5,991 nucleotides of DNA, taken from Candidatus Sifarchaeum subterraneum. Its GTDB lineage: Archaea; Asgardarchaeota; Sifarchaeia; Sifarchaeales; Sifarchaeaceae. Positions 5,811 through 5,991 of the stretch are shown here, one piece after another. A program made the position numbers and the translations under genes. Within the stretch, counting starts at the first letter, position 1; the number at the start of each line of letters is the position of its first letter. The notes under the pieces were generated by a model. It saw nothing but the letters and a program-made list of their open reading frames with translations. It ran no database searches and was not told the origin of the DNA. The stretch is from the NCBI GenBank assembly GCA_016292335.1, contig JAECRX010000267.1, positions 1-5,991 on the forward strand. The letters run 5' to 3'.

Positions 5811-5906
5811 GGTGACATCCTCACACGATTAACATCGTGTGCTTCCAGCCCCTATTTCATGGCGTGTAGTTCCTGCTTCAGTCACCCTCCAACGAGGATG
5901 TCCACA
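5811..5906 (-). ncRNA. Putative TnpB guide (omega) RNA scaffold, 3' part
   Basis: TnpB elements make an RNA from the 3' end of tnpB whose scaffold ends at the transposon right end, with flanking DNA acting as the guide. Here a perfect 8-bp hairpin (5822-5829 with 5834-5841, loop 5830-5833) contains the tnpB stop codon. Immediately next to it GAGGATGTC (minus strand, 5822-5814) is fully complementary to GACATCCTC (5902-5894) inside the tnpB frame. A competing 6-bp pairing joins 5811-5816 with 5881-5886. Helices that close over the end of the coding region fit a scaffold or pseudoknot near the guide junction. The RNA ends and the guide (about 20 nt left of about 5810) are inferred. Confidence 0.48.
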
Positions 5907-5991
5907 GGCGTGACTTCCGACTCGTCCAGTCGTAGCTCTTTTGAGTATATTTATGGCAGAATTTAAGTCCCGATCTATTATTAATCCACAA
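5829..5991 (-). CDS. tnpB: TnpB, RNA-guided nuclease of IS200/IS605 (C-terminal end only)
   Basis: Only the last 53 codons are present; the start lies off the right edge. The first complete codons read CGLIIDRDLNSAINILKRAT. This is the last Cys-Gly of the TnpB zinc ribbon followed by the RuvC-III motif DRDxNxAxNI, whose Asp is one of the three catalytic acidic residues. It continues with TGRVGSHACG and a variable tail containing EAGTT, as is common in archaeal TnpB proteins, and stops with TAA at 5829-5831. TnpB cuts DNA guided by an RNA made from the element's right end and helps keep the element in the genome. The catalytic motif is intact here, but activity cannot be judged without the remaining part. 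The coding stretch is richer in GC than its left flank, in line with a horizontally moving element. Confidence 0.85.
   Translation of the reverse strand, partial: CGLIIDRDLNSAINILKRATTGRVGSHACGHPRWRVTEAGTTRHEIGAGSTRC

Larger units (their letters stand above)
5811..5991 (-). mobile_element. Right end of an IS200/IS605-type element (partial)
   Basis: The segment holds the 3' end of tnpB and the terminal hairpin expected at the right end of this transposon group. Such elements have subterminal hairpins instead of terminal inverted repeats. The exact end is not visible from one copy. It should lie within a few tens of bases left of the hairpin, around 5795-5815. Whether a tnpA gene or a left end exists lies outside the window. 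The element inserted between the oxidoreductase terminator and unknown DNA. Confidence 0.6.

Noticed and set aside
1..5991. CRISPR array or defence island
   Set aside because: No regularly spaced direct repeats and no defence genes other than the TnpB remnant at the right edge.

Overview
This AT-rich window comes from an archaeon. It carries the archaeal/eukaryotic-type ribosomal stalk cluster in the order L11 - L1 - L10(P0) - L12(P1), an archaeal histone, TATA-box promoters and Shine-Dalgarno (SD) sites complementary to an archaeal 16S tail. A histone-bearing, low-GC lineage fits (a methanogen-like euryarchaeon or an Asgard/Lokiarchaeia-like genome). I cannot fix the lineage from this sequence alone.

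Layout. (a) 1-230: a GC-rich island (about 54% by hand count) with several hairpins. It is probably the 5' part of a structured RNA read from the minus strand, family not recognised. (b) 343-3094, minus strand: L11, a 226-bp gap, then L1, L10 and P1 packed tightly, with hairpins and a T-run after P1. L11 binds the ribosomal GTPase centre, L10 anchors P1 dimers to form the stalk that recruits elongation factors, and L1 forms the opposite stalk. (c) 3101-3568: upstream region of L11 with a TATA box and an adjacent imperfect palindrome, then about 200 bp of raised GC without a convincing gene. (d) 3569-3772, minus strand: a one-gene histone transcription unit with a clear TATA box, SD and T10 terminator. 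(e) 3773-4288: a divergent intergenic region with a perfect 17-bp palindrome and a helically phased direct repeat. (f) 4289-5662, plus strand: an FAD/NAD(P)H disulfide-type oxidoreductase of the CoA-disulfide reductase / NADH oxidase family, followed by a T-rich terminator. (g) 5811-5991, minus strand: the 3' end of an IS200/IS605-type TnpB gene running off the window, with its stop codon inside a perfect hairpin and a 9-bp long-range complementarity. This is the expected layout for a TnpB guide (omega) RNA scaffold at a transposon right end.

The main candidates for something undescribed are the left-edge structured RNA and the TnpB omega-RNA scaffold at the right edge. The rest is mostly conserved core archaeal machinery with some unusual details, including a histone that appears to lack the canonical Arg-Thr pair and two operator-like palindromes.
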